The position numbers and the translations under genes were made by a program. Positions 40,269-51,370 of a stretch of DNA of 61,971 nucleotides are shown piece after piece (within the stretch, counting starts at the first letter, position 1; every line of letters begins with the position of its first letter). The notes beneath the pieces were generated by a model. That model did no database searches and was not told where the DNA came from. It saw nothing but the letters and a program-made list of their open reading frames with translations. This DNA comes from Eubacteriales bacterium (lineage in GTDB: Bacteria > Bacillota > Clostridia > Tissierellales > GPF-1). The stretch is from contig DAOUQF010000022.1 of the NCBI GenBank assembly GCA_030625815.1, positions 1 to 61,971 of the forward strand, written 5' to 3'.

Positions 40269-41801
40269 CTATTCCCACTCGATCGTGCTTGGTGGCTTTG
40301 TGGTGATATCGTAGACGATTCTATTGACGTGATCCACTTGGTTGACAATTCGGGAAGAAATCTTCTCCAATACGTCAAACGGAATCTTCGCCCAATCCGA
40401 TGTCATGCCATCGGAGCTTGTTACGGCTCTTAGTGCGATGGTGTAACTGTAGGTTCTGCCGTCACCCATAACGCCAACGCTACGGAGGCCTGTCATTACG
40501 GCAAAGTATTGCCAGATCTCTCGATCCAAGCCCGCTTTTGCAATCTCATCACGGTATACGTAGTCTGCTTCTCTAAGGATCTCCAACTTCTCATCAGTGA
40601 TCTCGCCGATGATGCGAATCGCAAGTCCCGGTCCCGGGAATGGCTGACGATAAACAAGATCCTCATCCAATCCAACTTCCAAACCAACTTTTCGAACCTC
40701 GTCCTTAAATAGTTCTCTTAGCGGTTCACATAATTTGAAGTCCACGTCATCGGGAAGCCCGCCAACGTTATGGTGAGACTTGATGACTTCCGCTTCATCA
40801 GAACCGCCGGATTCGATGACATCCGGGTAAATGGTTCCCTGAACCAAGTAGTCCGCGTCAGAAAGCTTGTTCTTCTCTTCTTCAAATACACGAATAAATT
40901 CTTCGCCGATAATCTTTCGTTTCGTTTCCGGATCGGTCACGCCTTTCAGCTTCGACAAGAAACGCTCTTGGGCGTTGACGCGAATCAATTTCATGTCAAA
41001 TCGCTCGCCGAATACTTTCTCAACCCAATCGCCTTCGTCTTTTCTCAAAAGTCCGTGATCTACAAACACGCAGGTTAGATTATCGCCAATCGCTTGGTGA
41101 ACCATCAGAGCCGCCACAGAAGAATCTACACCGCCTGAAAGGGCACAAATCGCCTTCTTGTCGCCAATCTCTTCCTTGATCTTAGCGATCATCTCACGGG
41201 CATAGTCTCCCATGTCCCAATCGCCAATCAGGCCGCACTCATTATAGAGAAAGTTTAATAGCAATTGAGTTCCCTGCTCGGTATGCTCCACTTCCGGATG
41301 GAATTGGATCGCATAGAACTTCTTCTCTGTGTTCTGCATGCCTGCAATCGGACAGCTTTCCGTATGGGCTATCACTTCAAACCCTTGCGGTGCTTCTGAG
41401 ATAAAGTCCGTATGGCTCATCCAGCAAACCGATGGAGTCATGCCTTTCAACAAACCTTCAGATTTGTCAACTTGCAATTCAACCTTGCCGTACTCACGAT
41501 CCGTCGCGTGAGATACTACGCCGCCGAAGGCTTTCGCCATCAATTGCGCACCATAACAGATGCCCAAAACCGGGATTCCCAATTCAAAAATTGCAGAATC
41601 CACTTCCGGTGCGTTTTCTGCATAGACACTATTCGGGCCGCCAGAGAAAATAATTCCTTCCGGCGCTCGTTTTTTAATCTCTTCAGCAGAGATTCTATAA
41701 GGTACAATCTCACAATATGTTTTTGATTCACGTACACGGCGAGCGATCAGCTGAGCATATTGCCCACCAAAATCCATCACCAATACCAAACTCTTCTTCA
41801 T
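40269..41801 (-). CDS. guaA: GMP synthase (glutamine-hydrolysing)
   Basis: A 510-residue enzyme that makes GMP from XMP, ATP and glutamine. Glutamine amidotransferase domain ([13 protein letters not shown] with the catalytic Cys near 80; HPEVEHT with His), ATP-pyrophosphatase ([12 protein letters not shown] near 225), and the C-terminal dimerisation domain ending STIEWE. The last codons are the prophage attR core, so the terminal bases may be phage-derived, but the reading frame stays intact. Co-directional with guaB. Confidence 0.97.
   Translation of the reverse strand: MKKSLVLVMDFGGQYAQLIARRVRESKTYCEIVPYRISAEEIKKRAPEGIIFSGGPNSVYAENAPEVDSAIFELGIPVLGICYGAQLMAKAFGGVVSHATDREYGKVELQVDKSEGLLKGMTPSVCWMSHTDFISEAPQGFEVIAHTESCPIAGMQNTEKKFYAIQFHPEVEHTEQGTQLLLNFLYNECGLIGDWDMGDYAREMIAKIKEEIGDKKAICALSGGVDSSVAALMVHQAIGDNLTCVFVDHGLLRKDEGDWVEKVFGERFDMKLIRVNAQERFLSKLKGVTDPETKRKIIGEEFIRVFEEEKNKLSDADYLVQGTIYPDVIESGGSDEAEVIKSHHNVGGLPDDVDFKLCEPLRELFKDEVRKVGLEVGLDEDLVYRQPFPGPGLAIRIIGEITDEKLEILREADYVYRDEIAKAGLDREIWQYFAVMTGLRSVGVMGDGRTYSYTIALRAVTSSDGMTSDWAKIPFDVLEKISSRIVNQVDHVNRIVYDITTKPPSTIEWE
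40271..40284. repeat. attR core in the guaA 3' end
   Basis: ATTCCCACTCGATC, complementary to the last guaA codons, pairs as a direct repeat with 4275-4288 (13 of 14). Confidence 0.85.
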
Positions 41802-41840
41802 GTTTCCTCCTAAATCTATCGAAACTACGATTATCGAATG

Positions 41841-43328
<1,488 letters not shown>

Positions 43329-43335
43329 TCAAAAT

Positions 43336-43367
43336 ATAAAAACTGGTCCTTGCTACTCGCAGAACCA
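43336..43367 (-). terminator. Riboswitch-controlled terminator ahead of guaB
   Basis: On the minus strand TGGTTCT pairs with AGGACCA (one G-U) and is followed by GTTTTTAT. It is located between aptamer and ribosome-binding site, as an OFF-switch terminator would be. Confidence 0.65.
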
Positions 43368-43385
43368 TACACTTGTGGCAGGTCT

Positions 43386-43454
43386 GCTCATAGTCAAAAA
43401 GTTTACGGCTTTTTGGTAGATACTTTCCGGCCAAATCCCGGATGATATATGAAC
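43386..43454 (-). promoter_or_regulatory. Purine (guanine-type) riboswitch aptamer
   Basis: The minus-strand sequence has P1 (GTTCATA with TATGAGC), the joining segment TATCTACC, the P3 loop with CCGTAAA, and J3/1 with GACTATGA. The position equivalent to base 74 is C, which predicts guanine or hypoxanthine binding rather than adenine. It controls guaB-guaA: high guanine favours the downstream terminator. This accounts for most of the 325-bp gap before guaB. Confidence 0.88.
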
Positions 43455-43478
43455 AATATTCTTTTGACTTAATTAAGT

Positions 43479-43507
43479 ATACTAGCAAACTCGAAGCAGT
43501 TAGTCAA
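43479..43507 (-). promoter_or_regulatory. guaBA promoter
   Basis: TTGACT (43507-43502) and TAGTAT (43484-43479) on the minus strand, 17-bp spacing, about 25 bp upstream of the riboswitch. Confidence 0.8.
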
Positions 43508-43561
43508 GGTTTCCGCTTTAATTTCCTTAATTCCCCGATAGAAACGGCCATTCTGTTTCTC

Positions 43562-43590
43562 TTGACACACAGATGTGTTTCCTTTAAACT
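43562..43590 (+). promoter_or_regulatory. Promoter of the GntR-ABC operon
   Basis: TTGACA (43562-43567), 17 bp, TAAACT (43585-43590) on the plus strand, directly upstream of an inverted-repeat operator. Confidence 0.75.
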
Positions 43591-43604
43591 ACAAGTGATC
43601 GAAC

Positions 43605-43625
43605 TGTATTATGTATCATAATACA
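43605..43625 (+). promoter_or_regulatory. Operator for the GntR regulator (perfect inverted repeat)
   Basis: TGTATTATG, three bases, CATAATACA: perfect 9-bp half sites between promoter and ribosome-binding site. YtrA-type GntR proteins usually repress their own operon through a site of this kind. Confidence 0.75.
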
Positions 43626-43641
43626 CTTAGGAGGTGGTCTC

Positions 43642-44028
43642 TTGATACAAATCGATCCCTATAACCGCATCCCTCTCTATGAACAAGTGTTGGTGAAGAT
43701 CCGCCAATTGATTCTTCGAGGCGTATTGTCTCCCGATGAGCGCATGCCGTCTGTACGGGAACTCGCTCAATCCACAGGGGTGAACCCCAATACGATTCAA
43801 AAGGCCTACAAGGAATTAGAAAGAACCGGATACCTATATACCATTCAGGGACGAGGCTCTTATGTCGCTTCCCCCGAGCATATTCATGATCCCCTGCGGG
43901 AAGAACAAATCATGATGGAATTGGAGCACCTCCTTTACGAGGCACGCTATCTAAAAATTCCAAGAGAACGGTTATCCGCTTGCATCACGCCATTTTTATC
44001 AGAAAACGAGGAGGAACCTCTTGATTGA
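43642..44028 (+). CDS. GntR family regulator, YtrA subfamily
   Basis: A 128-residue repressor starting at TTG 43642 after AGGAGGTGG; no ATG is nearby. The winged helix occupies residues 10-75 (IPLYEQVLVKIRQLILRGVL, then PSVRELAQSTGVNPNTIQKA, then GYLYTIQGRGSYVA), and the short helical tail lacks a large effector domain, as in YtrA. It is translationally coupled to the ABC ATPase gene (8-bp overlap). Ligand unknown; cell-envelope stress is typical for the family. Confidence 0.9.
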   Translation: MIQIDPYNRIPLYEQVLVKIRQLILRGVLSPDERMPSVRELAQSTGVNPNTIQKAYKELERTGYLYTIQGRGSYVASPEHIHDPLREEQIMMELEHLLYEARYLKIPRERLSACITPFLSENEEEPLD

Positions 44029-44902
44029 AACCATTGAACTAACCAAATACTTTGGCGACCTGCTCGCCTTGGACCATGTCAGCTTCACTGTGCCAAAGGG
44101 ATCCATCTACGGATTGGTCGGACCTAACGGTTCAGGAAAAACAACCCTAATCAAACATCTGGCCGGCATTTATCGACAGGATGAAGGAGAAGTGCTGCTG
44201 TCCGGGAAAGCAATATTTGAATCCCCAGAGAACAAAGCACGAATCGGATACCTATCGGATCAACCCTTATACCATCTTCACTACACAACCGAAGAAATGG
44301 CAAAGATGTATGCTCGCCTTTATCCCAATTGGGACTATGAACGATATCATTATTTAAAGCGCATCTTTCAATTCAGCGATCAAAAAAAAATTCGCACGCT
44401 TTCAAAGGGAATGCAAAAACAGGCGACCTTCTGGCTCACCCTTTGCAAGGGTGTGGACGTCTTGGTCCTGGATGAGCCCATTGACGGTTTGGATCCCATG
44501 ATCAGAAAACAGATTCGCAATCTGATGATTGAGGATGTAACCCTAAAAAACACGACGATCATCATTTCTTCCCACAATTTAAGGGAATTGGAAGATCTCT
44601 GCGATCATATCGCCATACTGGAACAAGGCAAACTCATCCTAGCGCGTGAACTGAATACCTTGAAAAATGATTTGCACAAGATTCAGGTCGCCTACAAAGA
44701 CATGCCTGTCGATTTTCCCTTGCACAATTTGGACGCAATCTCCATCAAGCGCACCGGCAGCGTATACACCGTAATCGCAAGAGGAAATCGCCGAGAAATC
44801 TTCGAACAGGTTCAAGCCACCCACCCCGTGGTTTGCGATTTTATTCCTCTCAGCTTGGAAGAAATCTTTATTCACGAAGTAGAGGGGGCACAAAATGACT
44901 GA
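44021..44902 (+). CDS. ABC transporter ATP-binding protein
   Basis: A 293-residue ATPase from TTG 44021 (GAGGAGG upstream). Walker A VGPNGSGKTTLIKH near residue 38, a signature-type segment LSKGMQKQATF near 127 (LSGGQ replaced by LSKGM), Walker B DVLVLDEPIDGLDP near 147, and H-loop ISSHNLRE near 187. The C-terminal 90 residues resemble the regulatory part of YtrB/BcrA-like exporters. It pairs with the permease next door. Confidence 0.93.
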   Translation: MIETIELTKYFGDLLALDHVSFTVPKGSIYGLVGPNGSGKTTLIKHLAGIYRQDEGEVLLSGKAIFESPENKARIGYLSDQPLYHLHYTTEEMAKMYARLYPNWDYERYHYLKRIFQFSDQKKIRTLSKGMQKQATFWLTLCKGVDVLVLDEPIDGLDPMIRKQIRNLMIEDVTLKNTTIIISSHNLRELEDLCDHIAILEQGKLILARELNTLKNDLHKIQVAYKDMPVDFPLHNLDAISIKRTGSVYTVIARGNRREIFEQVQATHPVVCDFIPLSLEEIFIHEVEGAQND

Positions 44903-46826
44903 AATGATAAAACGAATTCACGCCATCTTTTTAAACGGTTGCAAACAATATAAATGGCTATGCATCGGATGGAGCTTCTTGTTGCTAAGCGCACTTCCAC
45001 CCCGCATGTTTATGCTACGCACCCTTGGTTCCCAAGGATTTGGCGAAGAGATGATCCGTTACGCGGAGAACATTCAATTCTTTGAAAATCCATTGTTGAT
45101 CATGTATTTACTGATCGCACCATTGATCAGCGTGTTGATTATCTTCAGCCACTTGCACCAGAAGAACCGAGTCGACTTGATGCATCAATTGCCGGTAACG
45201 CGTTTGGACCTTATGCTCGGACGAGGACTAATTGCTTTTTGTTCCGTTTGGGTTCCGTTTATTGTTACAGGAATCATCGTTTATCTTCTGCAAGGATTGA
45301 CGCCAGAATTTCAAAGTGTACTCGAATGGAAGTCTCTTTTGCAATGGTTAATCCATGGCAGCATCTTTCTCTTCTTGCATACGATGATCACCATTTTTAT
45401 AGGTTTTCTAACTGGCATGATCGCCACCCACGGCTTGTTTGCTGTGATTGCCTATCTATTTCCTTTAGGGGTCTATGTTATGGTTCTGGGAAATCTCAGC
45501 CTGCTTGTCCAAAGCTACTTTTTCTCGTTCAATCTCACAGATCGTTTCTCCTGGTGGCTGCCCATTGTCCGCGTCAGTCTGGCGGACGGCTTCCCCTTGA
45601 TTCAGGATTTTCTCTATCTTGTCGCAGGAATCTTATTCTTCATCGGCGCTTATCAGCTTTATCGCGTGCGGCCTTTGGAAACGGCAGGCAATGTCATTGC
45701 ATTCGCCAAACTCAATCGGATCTTTAAATACGGAATGGGATTTAGTTTTCTCTTGGTGCTGGGGCCATTCTTCTACCTGCTCGCAAACGAAATCCCATCT
45801 TGGCTGTATATCGGTTATGCCTTGGGCGGACTATTCGGTTTCTTCCTGGCGGAAGTGCTGATTCAGAAAAGTTTTCATGTCTGGAGCAAATGGAAAAGCT
45901 TTCTTGCTTTTGTCTGCATCTCCAGCATACTGATCATCGGAATGCGAATGGATCTATTGGGGATCCAAAAATGGCAGCCGCAGGCTGACTCCATTCAAGA
46001 ATTAGCGGTGACAAGCCATAATCAATACTACTCCAGCAATGATGACGATGAGTATGAAACAATCAGCGCAAGCATTAAGGAGAAAACCCTGGAACTGCAA
46101 AAGGCAATGATTCAGGCAAACCTTCCCCTTGAAACAGCGAATGCGGAAACCATTTATTGCTCCTATCGCTTGGAGAATCATGCGGTTAGCAAACGGGTTT
46201 ATCTCTTAAATGACAATTTCTTAAATTCAACCTATCGGTCGTACTTGGCAGATCCGGAAATACTGAATCTAAACTTCCCCATTCTAGCCATGGATTCCGA
46301 ACGAATCGCAACCCTTCAATTGTCATCAAGTCTTTTGCCGGGACGAGTGATTTCCCTAACCAGTCCAAGCGAAATTCGACTGTTGATTGAAGCGATTCAA
46401 TCCGATATTTTGCATTTACAAGGCGGCACTTATTGGAACTATCTGCCGAAAGATGAACGCAATACCGAATTCGCCTATGTGCAATTGCTTGATCAAGACG
46501 GAAAGCGCCTCATAAACATGGCGATTCGCAATCAATTTGAAGAAACGACCGCTCAACTCACCGCCATGGGTCGAATGGATCGACTGATTTTAACCCTGGA
46601 TGATGTGGAGAGCGTTCACCTAACTTCCACAACCAACCGCAACGACGATCAAGTGATTGATGATCCAAAAGTCATTCAAGAACTGCTGACCTTTATCAAT
46701 CAGACCGGAGACCGATACTGGAAAAATACTGACTATGAACTCACAATCTATTTCACGGACCGCACTTTGAACAATCTCTATTATCAGATTGACACAAATG
46801 AACTGCCAAGAACCTTAAGATACTAA
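44895..46826 (+). CDS. ABC transporter permease (YtrC/D-like, with large extracytoplasmic domain)
   Basis: A 643-residue protein overlapping the ATPase gene by 8 bp. About six to eight transmembrane helices are concentrated in the first 370 residues (for example at about 22-38, 70-88, 110-130, 155-178, 185-210, 235-252, 280-300). The last 270 residues form a soluble domain with DUF6449-like character. Likely an exporter for peptides, antibiotics or lipids under GntR control; substrate unknown. Confidence 0.85.
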   Translation: MTEMIKRIHAIFLNGCKQYKWLCIGWSFLLLSALPPRMFMLRTLGSQGFGEEMIRYAENIQFFENPLLIMYLLIAPLISVLIIFSHLHQKNRVDLMHQLPVTRLDLMLGRGLIAFCSVWVPFIVTGIIVYLLQGLTPEFQSVLEWKSLLQWLIHGSIFLFLHTMITIFIGFLTGMIATHGLFAVIAYLFPLGVYVMVLGNLSLLVQSYFFSFNLTDRFSWWLPIVRVSLADGFPLIQDFLYLVAGILFFIGAYQLYRVRPLETAGNVIAFAKLNRIFKYGMGFSFLLVLGPFFYLLANEIPSWLYIGYALGGLFGFFLAEVLIQKSFHVWSKWKSFLAFVCISSILIIGMRMDLLGIQKWQPQADSIQELAVTSHNQYYSSNDDDEYETISASIKEKTLELQKAMIQANLPLETANAETIYCSYRLENHAVSKRVYLLNDNFLNSTYRSYLADPEILNLNFPILAMDSERIATLQLSSSLLPGRVISLTSPSEIRLLIEAIQSDILHLQGGTYWNYLPKDERNTEFAYVQLLDQDGKRLINMAIRNQFEETTAQLTAMGRMDRLILTLDDVESVHLTSTTNRNDDQVIDDPKVIQELLTFINQTGDRYWKNTDYELTIYFTDRTLNNLYYQIDTNELPRTLRY

Positions 46827-46830
46827 AAAA

Positions 46831-46868
46831 TAAGCGTCCTATCACAAATTCTGTGATAGGACGCTTTT
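46831..46868. terminator. Bidirectional terminator between the permease and pyc
   Basis: AAGCGTCCTATCACA and TGTGATAGGACGCTT form a 15-bp stem with a short loop, followed by T on the plus strand and by a TTATTTTTT-type run on the minus strand. Confidence 0.85.
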
Positions 46869-46878
46869 CTTATAATTC

Positions 46879-49800
46879 TCACTCTTCTTCAAAAAAACCT
46901 TCAGCCAATTCCATCAGCAATTCGCCGCTTTCCACCTGCTGATCCTTGTTAATCAAGATGCGACTGACAGCGCCGTCAAACGGTGCCACCATTTGGGTTT
47001 CCATCTTCATGGCTTCCACTATCAGCAGCGGTTGATTCTCCGAAACCGAATCGCCTTCCTTGACCAGGATCTCGATGATCTTGCCCGGGATGCCCGCTCC
47101 GATGTGGAACGGGTTTTCAGGATCCGCCTTCTCCAATTTCGCCTTTGTCGACAAGGTAACTGCATTTTTGTCTTCCACACCGACTTCACGACGGAAGCCA
47201 TCCACTTCAAAGACAACCTTGCGCACGCCTTCTTCATCGATCTTTCCGATACCGACAAGCTTCACCATATGGCTCTTGCCCTTGGCCATATCAATTCTAG
47301 CCTCTTCGCCTTCGCGAAGGCCATGGAAGAACACATCGCTTTCCATCCGGATAAAATCACCGTACTCTTCACTGAATTTCAAGAAATCTTCAAACACCTT
47401 CGGATAAAGCGCCGCGCTTAAAAGATCAGTCATGCCAAACTCGCGGTTGTATCGCACCGCCAAGTCCGCACGGATCGCGTCAAAATCAACGGGCTCCAAC
47501 AATTGACCCGGACGTACTGTAATGGGCTCTTCTCCCTTTAGAACGATTCGTTGCAATTCCTTGTCGAATCCCCCCATTGGTTGACCCATCATTCCCTTAA
47601 AGAAGTCAACGACTGAATCTGGAAAGGCAAGCTCTTCCCCTTTTTCATAGATGTTTTGAGCTTCCAAATCATTTTGCACCATAAAGATCGCCATATCGCC
47701 AACCGCTTTGGAAGACGGGGTCACTTTAATGATATCGCCAAACAACTTGTTTGCTTCGATATATTTTCCCTTTACCTCTGCAAATCGATGACCCAAGCCG
47801 AAGCTTTCCACCTGAGGCTTCAGGTTCGAATACTGTCCGCCAGGAATCTCATACTTGTAGATTTCCGCCGTTCCCGATTTCAGGTCGGACTCAAATCCCG
47901 CATAGACATCCCGCACGGCAACCCAGTAATCGGAAATCTGTTGCATTTCTTCCGGTACAATCCCCGTATCGCGCTCGGTATTTTCCAAAGCCGCCACGAT
48001 GGAGTTGAGGGCCGGTTGGCTCGTCAACCCGCTCATGCCATTAACCGCACTGTCCACGATGTCAACGCCCGCCATGGCTGCCATCAAAACGGTCGCCACG
48101 CCATTGCCTGATGTATCATGGGTATGCAGATGAATCGGAATCGAAATTTCCTGCTTCAATGCCTTCACCAATTGATAAGCGGCAGCCGGTTTCAGCAAGG
48201 CTGACATATCTTTAATGCCGAGGATATGCGCGCCTGTCGCTTCAATCTCTTTCGCCATGCGAATATAATAAGCCAAATCATACTTGGTCTTGTCCGGATT
48301 CAAAATGTCTCCGGTATAGCATATGCAGACTTCCGCAATTTTACCCGCCTCCAAGACGGATTCCGTCGCAATCTTCATGCCCTCCAACCAGTTGAGGGAA
48401 TCAAATATTCGGAAAACATCGATTCCATGATCAGATGCTTCCTTCACAAATTCCCGAATCACATTGTCCGGATAGTTTTTGTATCCAACTGCATTGGATC
48501 CGCGAAGCAACATCTGAAACATCACGTTCGGCATCCGCTTGCGCAGTTCATCAAGGCGTTCCCAAGGCGATTCCTTCAAGAATCGATAGCTGACATCATA
48601 GGTCGCGCCACCCCACATCTCAACCGAAAACAAGTCTCGGCCATAGGTAGACGTTGCGCGGGCAATCTTAATCATATCCCGGCTTCTGACCCGTGTCGCC
48701 ATCAAAGACTGATGCGCGTCCCTAAAGGTTGTATCCGTCAAAAGCAATTTCTTTTGATCCTTAATCCAATTCACAACGGCTTCCGGACCACCATTGTCCA
48801 AGAGCTGCTTGGTACCCGACAGCTCATGGGGATTGTCTACCTCCGGAATGACCGGCACATCAAATGCCGGTTTCTTTCCGTGGGTTTCGTTGACAATCTT
48901 TTCCGCCAAGAATTGCAGGAGCTTGCGCTCGTCGCTTTTCTTCTCTTGGAAATCAAAAAGACTGGGATTGCCGTCAATAAAGCCCGTATCGCATTTTCCC
49001 GCAATAAAACGAGGATGATTCAATACATTCAACAAGAATCCCTGATTGGTCTTCACGCCCTCAATTCGACTCTCCCTGATGGCACGAATCGCCTTGCGGC
49101 GCGTATCGTCAAAGGTTCTTGAATAAGCGGAGATCTTCACCAATAAACTATCGTAATACGGCGTAATCACCGATCCGGCAAATCCATTGCCGCCATCGAG
49201 ACGAATACCGAAACCGGACCCCGTTCGATATACATCCAACTGGCCCGTATCCGGAGCAAAGGAATTCTGAGGATCTTCCGTTGTCACACGACATTGAATG
49301 GCGAATCCGCGGGGTTGAATCGCCGCTTGATTCGCAATGCCAATCTCTGGAGAAGCCAGTTCATACCCCTGGGCAACCAGGAGCTGGCTTTGCACCAGGT
49401 CAATTCCCGTCACCAACTCCGTTACGGTATGTTCCACCTGAATTCTCGGGTTCATTTCAATAAAAAAATGATGTCCGGCCGCGTCGACCAAAAACTCGAC
49501 GGTACCGGCATTGCGATAGTTCACGGCACCCGCAATACGAAGCGCATCCGCACAGATCTCCTCCCGCTGCTCATCCGTCAAAGCCAAGGAAGGCGTAAAC
49601 TCCACCAATTTTTGATGGCGCCGTTGAATGGAGCAGTCCCGCTCATGAAGATGGACTAGATTGCCGTGCTCATCTCCCAACACCTGAACCTCGATATGCT
49701 TCGGACGTTCCACATACTTTTCAATAAACATCGAATCATTGCCAAAGGCTTTTGCCGCCTCGCTGCGCGCCGAATGAAATTCCTGCAGCAGATTCTCTTC

Positions 49801-50331
49801 TTTTCGAACAATCCGCATGCCGCGTCCGCCGCCGCCGGCTGCCGCTTTCAGCATCACCGGATAACCAGCCACCTTGGCGAATTTAATCGCATCTTCATCG
49901 CTGGTAATCGGTTCTTCCACACCGGGAATCGTTGGCACTCCAACGCTCTTCGCTACGAGTTTCGATTGAATCTTGTCACCCAGCGCCATCATCATTTCAG
50001 CTGTAGGGCCAATAAAGGCGATCCCCGCCTCTTCACAACGACGAGCAAACACTGGATTTTCCGCTAAAAAGCCATATCCCGGATGGATCGCATCCACATT
50101 TTTTTTCTTTGCAAGCTTAATAATGGTATCCATGTTGAGGTACGCCCCAACTGGATTTGGGTCTTCAATCAAATATGCTTCGTCCGCTTTGGTACGAAAC
50201 AGTGATAAACGGTCTTCGTCCGCATAAATCGCTACGGTTCGAATTCCTAGTTCTTGGCAGGCACGAATGATCCGAATCGCAATTTCTCCACGATTCGCCA
50301 CCAAAACCTTCTGAAACTTACGCAAATTCAT
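46879..50331 (-). CDS. pyc: Pyruvate carboxylase
   Basis: A 1150-residue single-chain enzyme that makes oxaloacetate from pyruvate, bicarbonate and ATP. Biotin carboxylase (residues 1-460; KAAAGGGGRGMRIV loop, EKYVERPKHIEVQV, EMNPRIQVEHTVTE), carboxyltransferase (530-830; LLTDTTFRDAHQSLMATR, later LHTHDTSGNG metal site), the tetramerisation/allosteric part, and the biotin carrier domain (1075-1150; EAMKMET, biotin on Lys). Anaplerotic role. Large plus-strand frames opposite it are shadows. Confidence 0.97.
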   Translation of the reverse strand: MNLRKFQKVLVANRGEIAIRIIRACQELGIRTVAIYADEDRLSLFRTKADEAYLIEDPNPVGAYLNMDTIIKLAKKKNVDAIHPGYGFLAENPVFARRCEEAGIAFIGPTAEMMMALGDKIQSKLVAKSVGVPTIPGVEEPITSDEDAIKFAKVAGYPVMLKAAAGGGGRGMRIVRKEENLLQEFHSARSEAAKAFGNDSMFIEKYVERPKHIEVQVLGDEHGNLVHLHERDCSIQRRHQKLVEFTPSLALTDEQREEICADALRIAGAVNYRNAGTVEFLVDAAGHHFFIEMNPRIQVEHTVTELVTGIDLVQSQLLVAQGYELASPEIGIANQAAIQPRGFAIQCRVTTEDPQNSFAPDTGQLDVYRTGSGFGIRLDGGNGFAGSVITPYYDSLLVKISAYSRTFDDTRRKAIRAIRESRIEGVKTNQGFLLNVLNHPRFIAGKCDTGFIDGNPSLFDFQEKKSDERKLLQFLAEKIVNETHGKKPAFDVPVIPEVDNPHELSGTKQLLDNGGPEAVVNWIKDQKKLLLTDTTFRDAHQSLMATRVRSRDMIKIARATSTYGRDLFSVEMWGGATYDVSYRFLKESPWERLDELRKRMPNVMFQMLLRGSNAVGYKNYPDNVIREFVKEASDHGIDVFRIFDSLNWLEGMKIATESVLEAGKIAEVCICYTGDILNPDKTKYDLAYYIRMAKEIEATGAHILGIKDMSALLKPAAAYQLVKALKQEISIPIHLHTHDTSGNGVATVLMAAMAGVDIVDSAVNGMSGLTSQPALNSIVAALENTERDTGIVPEEMQQISDYWVAVRDVYAGFESDLKSGTAEIYKYEIPGGQYSNLKPQVESFGLGHRFAEVKGKYIEANKLFGDIIKVTPSSKAVGDMAIFMVQNDLEAQNIYEKGEELAFPDSVVDFFKGMMGQPMGGFDKELQRIVLKGEEPITVRPGQLLEPVDFDAIRADLAVRYNREFGMTDLLSAALYPKVFEDFLKFSEEYGDFIRMESDVFFHGLREGEEARIDMAKGKSHMVKLVGIGKIDEEGVRKVVFEVDGFRREVGVEDKNAVTLSTKAKLEKADPENPFHIGAGIPGKIIEILVKEGDSVSENQPLLIVEAMKMETQMVAPFDGAVSRILINKDQQVESGELLMELAEGFFEEE

Positions 50332-50434
50332 TCCTCCTCATCGATTCGTTCCCGAATCTCTTTTCAAGCATTTTTGTAATAAGCGTCTCCCTATGACGTA
50401 CTCATGTCTTTTCCAGACGCATCTTATAGGCGCT

Positions 50435-50464
50435 ATTATATCACAGAATCACCGGAAAAGTCGA
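50435..50464 (-). promoter_or_regulatory. Probable pyc promoter
   Basis: On the minus strand TCGACT (50464-50459) and TATAAT (50440-50435), 18-bp spacing, about 105 bp before the pyc start. Confidence 0.55.
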
Positions 50465-50473
50465 ACAATTTAA

Positions 50474-50497
50474 AGCGGCCGGGTACCCCCGGCCGCT
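50474..50497 (-). terminator. Hairpin after the MscS gene
   Basis: A GC-rich 10-bp stem (AGCGGCCGGG 50474-50483 with CCCGGCCGCT 50488-50497) is followed on the minus strand by TTTAAATT. The stem is very strong, the T run weak. Confidence 0.6.
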
Positions 50498-50519
50498 CAC
50501 TTTCATTGTGAAACCCTTT

Positions 50520-51308
50520 TCATTCCGGATTCGTGACCGTCACATCCATATGCGGATATGGGAATTGAACGCCGGCTGCATCCAACTCAAGCTTGAACGC
50601 CTGCATCAATGCAAAATACACAGGCCAATAATCTTCCGTTTGCACCCAAGGTCGCACGGCAAGATTGACCGAACTGTCTCCCAATTCCAAGAGCCCCACA
50701 AAAGGAGCAGGCTCCTGCAAGACACGCTCTTCCTTCTTTAATAAATCCAGAATCACCCCTTGCGCCTTCAAAAGATCGTCGCCATAGTCGATCCCGATGA
50801 CGAAATCGATCCGACGAATCGCTTCCCTTGTGAAATTCACCACGCTGGAATTGGATAATTCCCCATTGGGAACGATGATCCGTTTTCCATCGGGACTCAA
50901 AAGATGGGTCTGAAACAATTGAATCTCCTTCACGACTCCCGTATGCCCGGCTCCTTGAATAAACTCATTGACGGTGAAGGGCCTGAAAATCATAATCATC
51001 ACACCGCCGGCCAGGTTGGACAGGCTTCCTTGCAGGGCAAACCCAACGGCAAAACCGACCGCCGCAATCAAGGCGGCAAAGGTGGTTACATCAAATCCCA
51101 CCATGCCCAACACAGAAAGAACCAACAGAACCCTCAGGACTGTTCGCACTGTGGTCAGCGCAAATCCACGCAGCGCCGGATCCATCTCCCGTTTCTGCAA
51201 GATCTTGTCCACCCGTTTTGCAATGGCGCCAATCACCATAAATCCAATCCACAGTCCCAGAATGACGCCTACCGCTTTCACAGCAAAAGAAATCCAATCA
51301 AATCCCAT
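50520..51308 (-). CDS. MscS family mechanosensitive channel
   Basis: A 262-residue channel starting at ATG 51308 (AAGGAGG). Three transmembrane helices (about 6-30, 55-75 and the pore helix 80-100: LIAAVGFAVGFALQGSLSNLAGG, a glycine/alanine-rich TM3). The beta domain begins PFTVNEFIQ, with GVVKEIQLFQT and IIVPNGELSNSSVVNFTR typical for MscS. It releases solutes under osmotic downshift. Stands alone between pyc and groEL. Confidence 0.92.
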   Translation of the reverse strand: MGFDWISFAVKAVGVILGLWIGFMVIGAIAKRVDKILQKREMDPALRGFALTTVRTVLRVLLVLSVLGMVGFDVTTFAALIAAVGFAVGFALQGSLSNLAGGVMIMIFRPFTVNEFIQGAGHTGVVKEIQLFQTHLLSPDGKRIIVPNGELSNSSVVNFTREAIRRIDFVIGIDYGDDLLKAQGVILDLLKKEERVLQEPAPFVGLLELGDSSVNLAVRPWVQTEDYWPVYFALMQAFKLELDAAGVQFPYPHMDVTVTNPE

Positions 51309-51370
51309 CTGCCCCCTCCTTATTATTCGTTGGGATATACATACCCTTCCATGTTTTCCAAAAACAAAAA

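Larger units (their letters stand above)
4275..40284. mobile_element. Complete siphovirus-type prophage integrated in the 3' end of guaA
   Basis: The element is bounded by a 14-bp near-perfect direct repeat (ATTCCCACTCRATC) whose right copy is the last codons of guaA. A tyrosine integrase lies next to the right end and arm-type repeats occur near both ends. It carries a full set of modules: integrase, repressor/cro switch, replication, late regulator, packaging, HK97-type head, long non-contractile tail and lysis. No structural gene is visibly broken, so it may be inducible. Length about 36.0 kb. Confidence 0.92.

Noticed and set aside
48226-49122. Plus-strand frame of 298 codons opposite pyc
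   Set aside because: It lies antisense to a well-supported conserved gene, has no ribosome-binding site and shows no family features.
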